From Gerris lacustris (taxonomy: Eukaryota; Arthropoda; Insecta; Hemiptera; Gerridae), in the NCBI GenBank assembly GCA_951217055.1, contig OX578283.1, positions 64,076,228 through 64,140,227 of the forward strand: a stretch of DNA of 64,000 nucleotides, written 5' to 3'. The position numbers and the translations under genes were made by a program. This document shows positions 47,757-63,896 of the stretch, piece by piece. How positions within the stretch are numbered: the first letter of the stretch is position 1; the number at the start of each line of letters is the position of its first letter. Under the pieces are notes generated by a model. The model saw only the letters and a program-made list of their open reading frames with translations. It was not told where the DNA came from and made no database searches.

Positions 47757-48700
47757 GGTGATTCTAATTTAAAGTGCAATTTTCATGTCCTAGATGAATA
47801 ACTGGAGCGTTTTTACGTAATTGACAGGATTTTTCTTCATGGTAACTCAGTTAAGCTTAGAGAACTACAACCAAGCAAAAAAAATAATGCGCCGCTTAAT
47901 TGTAACCGCTACAAAAATTTTCAAAAGGCAATTTTGTAACAACCGTGGCTGTCCTAAAGTCAGTTTTTCTTATTCACTTCACTCTAGCTCATACATTAAT
48001 CATGTTATTCAAAAACTTATTGGATACTTTTGAAGTGAGGTCCTACCAGAATTAAAATATGTTTTAGTTATTAAAAATAATAAATTATTACTAAATGGAA
48101 CTTCAAGTTAAGGTTTGTCCTTTAAAAAAATGAAATTACCAATGGCATTATATAAATGTGTCCCTACTCTGGTTGTGGCAGGGAGATTTTACGATTTTCG
48201 CAATGCCGCAACACTAGTTTTCTTGTAACGGTTGATAGGGGATGAACCCTTTAGTTGAGAGCTAGCGCTAATTCCGAATGTTTTTCCAGTTGCGAACTCT
48301 TTTAAACGTAATTACCGTGCATGTTATTTAAGTCTATTTTTAAAGACTTTTAGGATTAGTTATAGTTCATTGTTTAGGCTTTTAAGAGTGCTATTTAATG
48401 GTGTATTAAAATTGCGTTTTTGTTTTAAACTACTGACCAAAATATTTTCTTAAAGTGTGAAATGTAACAAACGTGCACGAAAAAGTGTAACTCACGTGCC
48501 TTAATTACCATGCTTTAAATAAACTTAATTACCGCTTAAAAATTAGTAAAGTTATTTCCCATCTGTCCCGTATGGTGCAATATATCTGAAATTAGTCCGA
48601 GAACATTCCATAATTTCTTTCCTGATTTTTTTTAAAAAGTCAACATTTTCAGTCTAATCCAATTTTAGCTTCCAAAATAGCACTTTAAATTAGAATCACC
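47757..48700. mobile_element. Element K: 944-bp TIR element
   Basis: The terminal 27 bp (GGTGATTCTAATTTAAAGTG then C.ATTTT) match the inverted right end at 26 of 27 positions. Short flanking TAT matches are too weak to define a target duplication. The interior has no transposase-like frame (the longest, 47821-48033, is unrecognised). Superfamily unknown. Confidence 0.75.
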
Positions 48701-48779
48701 AGTATATACCAGAAATAGTCTCAAGATTAACCATTAATAATTAATATAAAAATGCCATTTTTCAAAACTGGTCTTATTT

Positions 48780-49235
48780 TCAACCTTTTTTTTGGTTTCT
48801 GTATTCTTCACCTTAGTTGTATCTATGTGCAAAATTTGGGGAAGATTGAATGACGGTATGTGGTTCAAAATTGGGGAAATAGGTGTGCGATGAAACTTAA
48901 AACGCAAATACATTTGACGCCATTTTGTTTTTATTTTTTGGTTTTTTTGGTTTCTGTATTTTTCACCTTAGTTGTATCTGTGTGCAAAATTTGGGGAAGA
49001 TTGAATCACGGGAAGTGGTTCAAAATTGGGGTAATAGGTGTGCGATGAAAATTAAAACGCAAATACATTTGACGCCATTTTGTTATTATTTTTTGTTTTT
49101 TTGGTTTCTGTATTCTTCATCTTACTTGTATCTATGTGCAAAATTTGGGGAAGATTGAATCACGGGAAGTGGTTCAAAATTGGGGAAACGGAAATGTGCG
49201 ATGAAACTTACAAAGCAAAGTAATATAAGACCAGT
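48780..49235. repeat. About 154-bp tandem array, just under three units
   Basis: Unit marks 'ggtttctgtattcttcacc' lie at 48794, 48949 and 49103. Units share 'gtgcaaaatttggggaagat', 'tggttcaaaattgggg' and 'acatttgacgccattttgtt'. The frames at 48860-49048 and 48925-49158 are by-products. Confidence 0.93.
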
Positions 49236-49433
49236 AAAAATGTATACATAATTAAATTTCATCTAAATAAATACAATTAAACACGACATACCTACACTTG
49301 TCACTAATTAAGTAAAAGTATATTTTAACTAAAATAAAATTACTAGTTTATTATGAGTTAATAAATTTAATTTTAATTCATATATACTGTCAGAGGGTTT
49401 AGCAAATAGAACCCTTAGTATTTTTAGTCTAAT

Positions 49434-49435
<2 letters not shown>
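49236..49435. other. AT-rich spacer
   Basis: Unique, no gene. Confidence 0.6.

Positions 49436-49506
<71 letters not shown>
49436..49506. repeat. (AT)n microsatellite, about 71 bp
   Basis: Pure TA run. Confidence 0.98.
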
Positions 49507-50066
<560 letters not shown>

Positions 50067-50690
50067 TTCAGTGATACATTTAAAAATAGACTGTCAATTG
50101 GTGTGGCACAAACCTTCCTCACCTCCTATCCACGTACTTTATTGATTTTACGATTTAACAAGCCATTATTGTCTAATTCGTTTAATTGTTTCCTCCGATA
50201 ACCTGTCAAAATTGTTTTGATTTTTGAGCATGAATTTAAAGTATCAATTTAGCAAAAGTTAAAGAGCGCAGACGGTTCAAATTAATCTAGGACTATCTGC
50301 GGGTTACTTTCGATAAACTGTAATAGTTTCATACAAATCAGATAAGTACTTTTGAAGTTATAGGTGTAAATAAATGCATGTGGCAGAGAAACAAATAAGC
50401 GCAGAAGGTTGAAACTTATTTGGGACTAACAATGAGCTAATTGCAATATACCATACAAATTTTATTAAAATCGGACTAGCATTTTTAAAATTTGTTGGTT
50501 CGCAGACACGGAACTAAAAACGATCCCTGATGTCTGAAATGGATTTTTCTCAAGAAATTTTTCAAAACTGAGACATAAAATATTTTATCTACGATTTATA
50601 CGAAATATAATCATTATATCTGTGTTTAGATGTGTAGAAAGTGATTATTTATGTTCTTGTATATTCATTGCGTATGCGCGTCTCATAGTT

Positions 50691-50745
50691 CTGAAGAATT
50701 CCTCTTCTTTACCACGCTAGCGCGGTAAAGAAGAGGAATTCTTCA
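50691..50745. promoter_or_regulatory. Family E palindrome, copy 3
   Basis: Arms of about 27 bp around ACCACGCTAGCGCGGT, flanked by GAAGAATTCCTCTTCTTT and its complement. No loop. Confidence 0.75.
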
Positions 50746-50844
50746 GGTTTACGCACGATTAGCGAGTTTGTTTACATTTAACAAAACTAATTTGCTATTC
50801 TTTTATTAAAGTAACTGTTTATATCTAGTTTTTAGTGAAAAACA

Positions 50845-50934
50845 ATGAATGAATCAAGTGGCTTTGACGAAAATGTAGAGAATAATACTCCTCCAGAAAT
50901 AATTAATTCGGCAAAAAATACAACTCAAGATTAA
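50845..50934 (+). pseudogene. Family E ORF remnant, copy 3 (29 codons)
   Basis: The ATG and the first 27 codons align with copy 2 (NESSGFDENVENN, PPEIINSAKNTT). A small indel then replaces NELM with QD and a stop. The downstream segment homologous to SLSRERYELTYSKF is present but out of frame and has a stop. Confidence 0.55.
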
Positions 50935-51200
50935 TGCCATCTTTATCAAGATAAGAGATACGAACTTACATACAGCAAGTTTATTTTTTTTCTGTATCTA
51001 TTATTGAAATCTAACAATCGTAGATAAAGTACGGTACGCAACTCGTGCGAAAACGGCATTTTGCATTGCTCGTGTGGTTTTACTACCCGCGCTGTCGCTC
51101 GGGTGCAAACTCCACACTCGCATGCAAAATGCTACTTTCCGCACTAGACGCGTAATGTACTATTTTGTTCTGCAGAACAATCACATAGCTTTAGAGATTT

Positions 51201-51777
51201 GTAAAATCTCAAAGAACATTTTTTTTTCTTTAATATAAACAAGGGTTTAATCTATAAAAATGTGAAAAATAGTATTTCTAAAACTCAATTAAATTTTAAG
51301 AATAAGAAGGACTAATCAGAACTTAAGTATAAATAATGCTACTCAGTCTAAATTAAAGGAAGATCAATCTTTTATTAAAAGCAATTCTGATCTAAATAAA
51401 ACAGATCTAATCGACTGAGAAAAGCTATTCAATCTAAATAAACAGTTAATCGATTTAACGAAAACGAAAGTGTTAAAGCTCTTTTTCAAATCTCTGTTTT
51501 TATAAAAGTTGCAGGAACTTTAATAAAGTCGATAATCTTATTAAGAGTAAGTGGAAATGAAATCTAACACTTGAGTGGAGATTTTAAGCAAAGGGGCAGT
51601 GGAAACCCATCTTCTAACTACGTAAACCACAACACAGTTCATCTCATTTTAAATTATATCTTTTTTTTTAATATTAAAAGAGAATAAACCGTTATATTTT
51701 GGAACTCATCGTACAAATATCTTGCAATTATAAAGTTATTTTCACACATTTAACTTATTCAAGAAAAATAGTTAACC
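51201..51777. other. AT-rich unique stretch, no gene seen
   Basis: No shared repeat and no meaningful frame. Confidence 0.55.
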
Positions 51778-51968
51778 GATTACATAGTGTAGCATATAAC
51801 TTCTTCGCATCCTATTTTGTATACTTCAATGATTTTACGCTTGTACGACTTATTTTTGTTACATGTATTTAATTTCCCCCAACCCTCCCCCAGTTTTTTT
51901 ATATCTGTCAACATGGTTTTGATTTTTACTTGAATTAAAGTATTAATTTAGCAAACTTTGAAGAGCGT

Positions 51969-52869
51969 GGGATGTGCCACACTTGCGCATCCCTTGGTGG
52001 ACACCCTTGGTGTCTCTCACTGACACAAATTGTGTAGCTTATTGCAGTGTGCAAACACGGTATAATTTTGCTGATCAGTTTGCCAGCCAAGAAAGTATGG
52101 TGGTATGAGAGCACTGTGGCGTATCCAGCGGCTAGGTCTGGAGGGGGCACATTTTAAGTCAGTTTGGATTGGGGGGGGGGGGGGGGGGGGAATTTGTAGT
52201 GGTAAAATGAAAAGGGAACTACTTATTCAACAAAGCAACTGCCCCCCCCCTCCCCCCCAAATAAATTTTCAAGCCAAAGTAACAACAACTGTTTTAGAAA
52301 GTATTCGTTAGAAAATGTTATGCTGATGTTTATTGCAGTACAATATCATACTGTAAGTCATGGGCGTCGTAGTAATTATTGGGGGGGAGGGGAGTTATGG
52401 CGGGGGGTCCGGGGGCCCTCCCCCGGAAAATTTTGAAAATATGACCTCTCAAAACAGCGCTTTTATGCATTTCTGAGGTGAAATTGAATATGAGGTGAAT
52501 GTAAAAATATGTATTAAAAAAAAAAAATAGGGCATATTTTTTTTTTCTTTTTTACTCTATTGGGTCTGGGCCCGTCTGGGGGGGGGGGGGGGGGGGAACG
52601 TGCCCCCTGTGCCCCCCCCCCCCAGGATACGCCACTGTGAGAGCACGCTCGTCTCTAATAAACCCTATATCTGATCTTCTTGATCTGGCATAGGTCCAGA
52701 GTTGGGTGGGCATCGTCGGGCCACTGATGAGTAGGACGCGACGAAACGATGCAGGACATGGCGTAATGCCGAGCCAACATCTTTTAGACGTAATGTCTGA
52801 TGTTGGAACAATTCCTTGGCACATCCCAAGGAAGGAGGGGGGGTGTCTCTCACTAACACAAATTGTGTA
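51969..52869. mobile_element. Insert H inside family C, with 27-bp direct repeats
   Basis: A 27-bp direct repeat (GTGTCTCTCACT.ACACAAAT then TGTGTA) lies at 52011-52037 and 52843-52869 with one mismatch. An 11-bp inverted pair, GGGATGTGCCA (51970-51980) and its complement (52818-52828), lies at or near both ends. Excluding the nested hAT element, H is about 370 bp. Its minus frames (52552-52824, 52665-52859) have no family I recognise. Confidence 0.5.
52114..52637. mobile_element. hAT-like MITE nested in insert H
   Basis: The ends C(T/A)GTGGCGTATCC are inverted and flanked by perfect 8-bp repeats TGAGAGCA (52106-52113, 52638-52645), the hAT signature. It contains poly-G runs at 52171-52190 (20 nt) and 52578-52596 (19 nt) and several poly-C runs. 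A segment at about 52360-52440 ('gggcgtcgtagtaattattg', 'ggtccgggggccctccccc') may be a further nested relative. No transposase. Confidence 0.85.
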
Positions 52870-53216
52870 AATGTAAGTTAGTTAGTGCGCATGTGAAACA
52901 AAACTAAAACGGCAGAGAAGGATGAAACTTGCATGGTACCAACTATTGGCTAATTATGACCTTTATATAGCTGCCGATACCTTCGGCAAGCTCGGAATTA
53001 AAATAATAATAATATTACATAGCTCTAAAATATTTTAGGGGGATTCCTAACATTTACATCTTTACTGGTTTGACCGACAATATTAATTAAGCTCTTGTTA
53101 AATCCTAACTTCCTGTGACAAGATATTAAAAAGTTACATATTTCATGTATTTTTTTGTATGACTGGATTTTTTTCTGCTTCCCAGAGCTACAGCATTTCC
53201 AAGTTAAACTAGAACT

Positions 53217-53468
53217 GTACTTTTACAGTATCTAAGTACACCAGCTAAGCTATTACCTACTTATTTTACATTATCTAAGTACACCAGCTAAGTTACTACT
53301 TATTTTACATTATCTAAGTACTCCAGCTAAGCTTCTACCTACTCATTTTACATTATCAAAGTACACCAGCTAAGTTACTACTTATTTTACATTATCTAAG
53401 TACACCAGCTATGTTATACTTATTTTACATTATCTATGTACACCAGCTAAGTTACTACTTAGTTTACA
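53217..53468. repeat. 39-44 bp tandem array, about six units
   Basis: The unit is 'acattatctaagtacaccag' + 'ctaagttactacttatttt', with 4-5 bp length variants ('cttctacctactcatttt'). Confidence 0.93.
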
Positions 53469-57326
<3,858 letters not shown>

Positions 57327-57414
<88 letters not shown>

Positions 57415-57425
57415 AATATATATAA
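57327..57425. repeat. (AT)n microsatellite, about 99 bp
   Basis: TA run with small GT/AAA interruptions at its right end. Confidence 0.97.
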
Positions 57426-58084
57426 CATATTTATGTATATATAATTTTTGATAATCGTAATGATTAGATAGTGATAAAAGTTTAAAAGAGAATAATTAGC
57501 TAAGGCCAACAGGTTGTATGAACTACCACCGGTCAAGAGCAACAGGTGAGCGTGTAAAGTCTTTAGCGTGTGCTCCGATTACATGTTAAAGACCCTAGTC
57601 CCCCCCCCCCCCCCCCAACTAAAATATATGTTTAATTAAATGTTATATGCAAACAAGTCATGCAATTAAAGTAAAAAGTATCACGATAAAAATTTAACTA
57701 AACGAAATCAGGCATACGAAGGCAGTGTTGTTTTTTTTGGAATTGAAGGGCTTAAATAACGTGAACACTTCGTAACGTTTCATTATGGTAATGCAATTAT
57801 TATAATGATAATCATTGTTATGCAAGTAAAACAAAAGATTATCCAAGGATTTCAAATAAAAAAAAAAAAAATCAGACAGAAAAGAAAAGATACTTTTTCT
57901 ACATATTTCATTAATTATTAAATAATAGTAATAAAATATTAAGTAAACATTTTAATTTTTGAAACTCTATAGTTCTACTATAGCAAAAAAAATCTACGAG
58001 TTCAGTATTTAGAAACTATAACTTTTAATATGCATTACGGATCTATAACTTACGTGCAGTATCTAGTTGTTACTTATATATTGC
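57426..58084. other. AT-rich stretch with poly-C
   Basis: A poly-C run of about 17 nt lies at 57600-57616. No gene is seen. Confidence 0.55.
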
Positions 58085-58190
58085 TTATGCAGTTACCAGG
58101 GTTTCGTAGGTCAAACCAAAACAAAAGAAACCATATAATTTCGTTTCTGTGTCTGTCTGTCTGTCACTCTGTACGGTTCTAATAATAGTC
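58085..58190 (+). repeat. Dispersed repeat head fragment
   Basis: 'gggtttcgtaggtcaaacca', 'gaaacc' and a TGTCTGTCTGTCTGTC run resemble the left end of the inverted-repeat element at 20150 and related insect dispersed repeats. Confidence 0.45.
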
Positions 58191-58229
58191 ATTTTTAACA
58201 TAAATATTTTGTATCATTATTATATCATA

Positions 58230-58760
58230 AACTGTTAATAATGAATATATGCACTAAGCTGACTAAATAAATTCTAGCTGTTAATAAAAAATATATGCAC
58301 TAAACTGACTAAATATACTATACTAGCTGTTAATAAGAATATATGCACTAAGCTGACTAAATAAACAATAGCTGTTAATAAGAATATATGCACTAAGCTG
58401 ACTAAAAAAACAATAGCTGTTAATAAGAATATATGCACTAAGCTGACTAAATAAACAATAGCTGTTAATAAGAATATATGCACTAAGCTGACTAAATAAA
58501 CAATAGCTGTTAATAAGAATATATGCACTAAGCTGACTAAAAAAACAATAGCTGTTAATAAGAATATATGCACTAAGCTGACTAAATAAACAATAGCTGT
58601 TAATAAGAATATATGCACTAAGCTGACTAAATAAACAATAGCTGTTAATAAGAATATATGCACTAAGCTAACTAAATAAACAATAGCTGTTAATAAGAAT
58701 ATATGCACTAAGCTGACTAAATAAACAATAGCTGTTAATAAAGAATATATATGCTAAATA
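58230..58760. repeat. 45-bp tandem array, about 11-12 units
   Basis: The unit is 'gctgttaataagaatatatg' + 'cactaagctgactaaa.aaacaata'. Most units are identical. Because 45 is divisible by three, a 144-codon minus frame with a 15-residue hydrophobic repeat (VHIFLLTAIVYLVSL) stays open; this is a satellite effect, not evidence of a membrane protein. Confidence 0.96.
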
Positions 58761-60740
58761 TATATAGTATATCTAAATACGTATTTATAATTTAAGAAGC
58801 TGCACAATAGAGAAGAAGAATCTACGTGTTTTTCGACAAAAACGGGTATTCCTCAAGACATTTTATTACAATTACAAGCCTAACAGAATCTAAAACAACA
58901 AAATTTAAATTAAACTTATTATAAGTAAAATTATATAAATAAAAAGTTTAATAAATATAAATATGTGTTGAGGAGTGTTATGTATTCTCATTCTGTTCTA
59001 TTCGGGCGATAAAAATGACTAACGAGACATAATAATGTCAATGATGAAATTATCTTAAAAAGAATATGAATAAATGAGATGGAAATGAATAAGAGAGAAA
59101 TAATGAACACCATATATATAAATATGTCTCATATAAGTTAGGTCAGATAAGCTTTGAAGGGAACGGTATCAGTGAGAGACTGGGTTCATCGAATCCTTCC
59201 AGAACTTTTTATCGGAAAGGTATCAAGAAAATAAGTAGAGCTAATGGGCCCTTACAGAGAGAGTAGAGAGAACTATGTCGTAGAAGAACTAAAAAATCTT
59301 AAGGGGGAGATGGACTAAAGGGCTATAAGAAGACCCTTAAAAGCCTTCTACAATAATAATGACGGATTATGTAGTCAAGTCGGCAGTAGGAGAGTTCATT
59401 CTTGCTTCTTAAATTTCCAATATAGACCGTTTGTCTTCTTTATTTTCCATCTTAAGTTAACTTCTTCTTCTTTATTTTTTTTTGTATTAAAGAATCCTCT
59501 TTGTCTTTCTCTGACCCATTAGCATAGTGTCTCGTTCTCACAGGTTTTTATATTGGACAAAACTAGAAGAAATAGCTTCGGCATTTAAAAACAAAAAACA
59601 ACTTTCAATATCCTTCCAAAAAAACACTCTAGAGCACTGTTCCTTTCTTTTATTTTCTAAAAAAAATAAAGGAAGAAGTAAAAAAGACAGAAACAAACAA
59701 GACTTCACAGAATCAAAAAAACAAAAACAAAGAACTTTGGACAAAAACCAACCGGTAAATAACTGACAATCGAAAAAAAAGAGAAATACCAAAAGAGTTA
59801 ATATTATCTAGTAGAATTCAACCTGTATAAGAAAACGAGAACTGTCAAGGAATAATTAAACAAATGCTAGATACAGCTCCATTTTCAATCATTCCTTTTG
59901 ATTTTATAATTATCTATATGAATATTTATATAAAATAATATAATCATTTTATTTATTATATTATATAAATGAAATGTTTATTGATGAGGACAAAGAATGA
60001 ATAATGTGGAAAGGAGATTAAAATCGACAATTTATTCTCTATTGTGAGGAAATTGACAGGTTTGTAATGAAATTACATTGGAGTTGTATACGTTACGATT
60101 TATGCAGCAATGAAGCTATTATCATTTTTATTGTAACTAGGATTTATGAATAGGATTGTTTTAAGATGTAAAATGTTTTAAGACGAACTTAGTTGTAACA
60201 TTATACACCTACTGCAAGCATGTCGAATAATGGAATGGTGCGGTAAAAATAATTTTATTCTATACTTCTCTATTCGTGAATAAACAATCGTAAAATGCTT
60301 ATAAAAGTGAACACTTAACAACGCTAAAACGATCTATAGACGAACATTTAACACAGACAATACTTCTTACATAGTTGTCAACAGAATATACAATTTGTTC
60401 ATATTTGTTGGAGGTTTTTGGGTTTAAAATTAGTGAAAAACTGTTATACCTCGTTATTATCATGAATTATGTAAAGAAGAGGCTCGTCCCACATAAAATA
60501 CAATTTTTGATACTACTCCAACCTGTGGAACAACATAAAATTCCAACCAACAACTTGTCCAAAGACGATAAATATTGACTTCAACATGGCAGATTGACAA
60601 CATGGTTTACAATCAAGTTGATCGTCTAAAGCGGCCTTTAAAGATGGTTTCAATAAACGCAAAAGTTCAAATAATACAAGGTTTTCTGATAAAACAGATG
60701 AAAAAATACTTCATTTAAGGATCTGATAACCTCAGGTCCA
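58761..60740. other. AT-rich unique stretch, no confident gene
   Basis: About 2 kb. Overlapping frames on opposite strands at 59527-59792 are A/T-tract driven. The frame at 60375-60578 has no recognised domain. A GC-richer patch lies at 59150-59400. Confidence 0.5.
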
Positions 60741-60922
60741 GCCACGAACTTATCTAACAGGAAAAAATTTCATTTATTGGACGTGATAGCCAACCACAAA
60801 GTTCAATCAAGCAACGGTCTTATCTAACAGGAGAAATCGTAATTTGTTGGACGTTATAGCCAAACACAAAGTGCAATCAAGCCACGGTCTTATCTAACAG
60901 GAAAAATCGTCATTTGTTGGAC
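60741..60922. repeat. 70-bp tandem array, about 2.6 units
   Basis: Units start at 60741, 60811 and 60881 and share 'cggtcttatctaacagga', 'tttgttggacgt' and 'atagccaa.cacaaagt.ca'. Confidence 0.92.
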
Positions 60923-60954
60923 AAGGACAAGAATGCCCGTACATTATTGTTTTT

Positions 60955-61150
60955 TTATGTTTTTTACAAGCCAATATTTTCTAATTTTCATATTGCTTCT
61001 CCCGTTTTTTTTAATATGTCAAAAATTGTTTTGATTTTCTTACATGAATTAAAAAGTATTAATTCAGCAAAAGTTAAAAAGCGCAGATGGTTAAAATTAA
61101 TCTGGTGTTATCTGCGATCTACTTTCGACAAACCATCCAAATTCAATTTA
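60955..61150 (+). repeat. Family C repeat, head-to-middle fragment
   Basis: 'tacaagccaatattttctaa', 'aattgttttgattttcttac', 'attaattcagcaaaagttaa' and 'agcgcagatggtt' follow family C up to the 'tactttcgacaaac' point; the rest is absent. Confidence 0.75.
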
Positions 61151-63454
61151 AATGATGCATAATCATTAAATTGCATATTATAGAGTAATATTGTAAGCTT
61201 TTTTTGGGGGATCAAGCTCATATTGTAGAGATAGACTTAGTACTATAATAATTAAAAGATAAAATGAACTTTTTATATACTACGTTTTTAAATTTTCTGT
61301 CATAAATGATAAATTTGAAAAACGTCAAAATGATGATTGTAAATATGGGATATGTCAAAACAAATAAAATAACTTGCGGATTTTTTCTGAACTAACTTTC
61401 CATCAAGCAAAATTTGCTGAAAACGAATTGAATTCTGCTGAAAGATGGCTAAAAGTATTAAAATAATGCATTGTCATCGAGTTCTGAGCCATTCTAAAAG
61501 TTTCAAATGTCTAGCTACTCGGGAAGTTAGTTAAAAATCGATTGCAAGATTTGTACTGGACAAGAAAGCAATCTAATAAAAACTTAGTAAAATAGTAAAT
61601 CTGTTAATATTGTGTAATAAACCATAAAATAAAATCAATAAAAACTTCTTACAGTATCTTTAATTGATTAAAACAATAGTAAATGAACTGATTAGCTTAT
61701 TGCAAAAGACCACTTTTAAAAGCGTTTATAAAGAGAAAAAAAATTTAAAAAAAAGGATTGACAAATTCTTCTAAATATAACTATTCGATAAAGATATAGC
61801 AGATAATTTATTTGTCTTAATTTAGATCTATTGAAGTAAATACTCTACAAGAATAAGAAAATAAATAAATGTACGAACAAAAAATAAAAATAAAAATATA
61901 TAATAGTGACGCCCTCATGCTCAGGAAATATACGTCAGTTAGGTTTACATGTTTAATATTTATTGGGCATTGTTTCATTGTTTTTAAAAACATTTATATA
62001 TAATTGAGTTTGAAGTTAATTCAAACGATGCACACCCAACTACAAAGTTTACCATTAACCGTTAATTTATTAATATTATCTGTTTGTAAATATTACATTC
62101 GATACATTTTATTTTTGATGGGATAAGAATTTTTGTTTTGCTTTAAACAGTGAATAACATCTTCATATTTTATATAATTTATTTGTTTAATTTACATTAT
62201 TATTATTATTATTTCTTTATTTGTTTTATAATTAATAATGTTATAATTCTTTAGTTATAGTATAAAGTCTGCAAAAAGGTGTAACTTTTATTTGTCAATT
62301 GAAAATCATAAAATTGCATGAATTGATGAAGTCATAAGTGTGTTATATTTACTTTTTAAGATATTTGAATTAATTCAAAATCAATGTAATATACCATAAA
62401 ACTACTTCCAAATATAGAGAGATTAAAAGTTTACAGTAGGTCTCCCATTAAAATGATTTATTAATTCATAATTGCACATAGATGAAATAAAATTATGGGT
62501 AGAATAATTCAAAGGATTATTATTTATTACAATTGTCTGATGTTAGAGCATTTCAATTGATTATTAAACAGAAATACCGTTTACTTTTTTAAATAATAAT
62601 ATTAATTTAATGCAATTCAAAATTAAATTGAAATAAATGTTGAGGAAGCTAATTTGATTACAGTTTGATAATGCAGAATAGTATCAATTCAGTGATCACT
62701 TGAACTATATGAGCCATTAAGGCACCCTTTTTTACTTTTAGTGCAAAATTTGAGTTACTTATTAGCTAGTACAATGTAGCTATCTATACAGCGTCAGAAC
62801 CATACTAAATTAACCTCACAAAGATAAAACTATTAAAGCGGAGCTACACGTTTAAAATAGAGAATACAACCGATATCTTACGTTCTAACAAAAGTTGTTG
62901 ATAATTAGATTAATGAATAATGTATATATTTGTACAGTGTGTGAAATTAAGCTGACGGCATAACGCCAAAGCATAATATCGGTTTGTTTGTAAAATGTTA
63001 TTTATAGAATTTTTATTATGATAATAAAACAGTATTATATTCTATTCTACGTTCAAAAGTAACGATTTTAATAAAACCATATACATCGTCTAGTCTAAAG
63101 TACAATTGAAACAGGAATGTAAAATGTCAACTTGATACAGGCAGAAGTTTTTGTGTAGTAAAGTGACATTTTATAATAGTTAGGAGATAATCTGGTTAGT
63201 GGAATAGTAAGAATGCAGGGTAGCTCCTCCTACTACTAGACTCTCTATTACAATCATAATTTTTTAACTATCAATTGATCATGATTATCTATTTTCTCAA
63301 TATTCAATACATATTTAATACTATACGCTCGCTTCAATGATAGAGCCACGCGATGCCTAGCTAGTTGTTGAGAAATAGAGTGGAAACAGAAACAGATTTA
63401 GTACGAATACTGCAATGAGATAAAACGATATACATCAGAATTATAGTGATGTAT
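61151..63454. other. Very AT-rich stretch, no gene seen
   Basis: About 2.3 kb without shared repeats, RNA genes or meaningful frames. A short (TTA)n lies near 62198-62212. Confidence 0.6.
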
Positions 63455-63896
63455 ACTACGTTTCCATGATGTTTAAATACAGATTGAATACGGGTAGAAT
63501 ACAGTTTTTGGATCCTAAGTGTCCATGGAAACCTAGATTCAAAACGGATTAAGTACGATCCCGATCCCGATACAATCCTCTAAATTCTGGGATCGTATCT
63601 GGATCTTAGTTGCATGGAAACACTTAACTCGATCCTGACATACGCAGAGCGGTGTTGTGAGCGAACCTAGCGTATTTCTGTAGAGTAGTCAAATCTGTCA
63701 AAATACGTAATAAAAAGCATGGTTATAAAAGGTGAAGGTTACAAAACGACTTATAACCTTTAACAAAAATAACCAAGAAAAATTTTGTTTTTTTATTTCG
63801 TATTGAATACGGATTCACTATTACTTATGGAAACACCTAACTTGTTAAATCCCAAATTTGGATTCAATCCGTATCTAAACATCATGGAAACGTAGT
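63455..63896. mobile_element. Element G, copy 2 (clean TIR element, 442 bp)
   Basis: The ends ACTACGTTTCCATGATGTTT and AAACATCATGGAAACGTAGT are perfect over about 20 bp, and the inverted similarity continues to about 37 bp (AATACAGATTGAATAC / GGATTCAATCCGTATC). A GTA on each side of TACTACG...CGTAGTA could be a 3-bp target duplication, but copy 1 does not confirm it. An internal hairpin lies around 'ggttataaaaggtgaaggtt'. Non-autonomous. Confidence 0.88.

Larger units (their letters stand above)
50584..51161 (+). mobile_element. Family E fold-back element, copy 3, inserted in family C
   Basis: It lies in inverted orientation relative to copies 1 and 2. Order: terminal TTTATCTACGATTTATACG, palindrome at 50691-50745, ORF remnant, bracket repeat TAACAATCGTAGATAAA (51012-51028), long inverted-repeat block ending CGTAATGTACTA. 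Flanks allow either a TATTTT duplication (50581-50586, 51161-51166) or a TA duplication; the copies do not settle which. Confidence 0.87.
50086..51200 (+). repeat. Family C repeat, copy 6, split by family E
   Basis: The head (50086 on) and middle run continuously to 'gagacataaaatatttt' at 50586. The tail resumes as 'gttctgcagaacaatcacat' at 51167. The E element between them is absent from the equivalent place in other C copies (for example near 29345). Confidence 0.85.
51778..53000 (+). repeat. Family C repeat, copy 7, split by a 0.9-kb insertion
   Basis: The head (51778-51968, 'cttcttcgcatcctattttg' to 'gaagagcg') and a shortened middle-tail (52870-53000, 'agttagtgcgcatgtg', 'ctaattatgacct', 'ggcaagctcgg') flank unrelated DNA. 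Confidence 0.75.

Noticed and set aside
47821..48033. Transposase of element K
   Set aside because: Only 70 codons, with no catalytic motif and no similarity I recognise.
52552..52824. 90-codon minus frame in insert H as transposon protein
   Set aside because: No conserved motif recognised, part of the frame is poly-G/C sequence of the hAT element, and the competing frame 52665-52859 is equally open.
58274..58708. 144-codon hydrophobic repeat protein
   Set aside because: Fully explained by the 45-bp satellite; there is no non-repeat flank, signal or start context.
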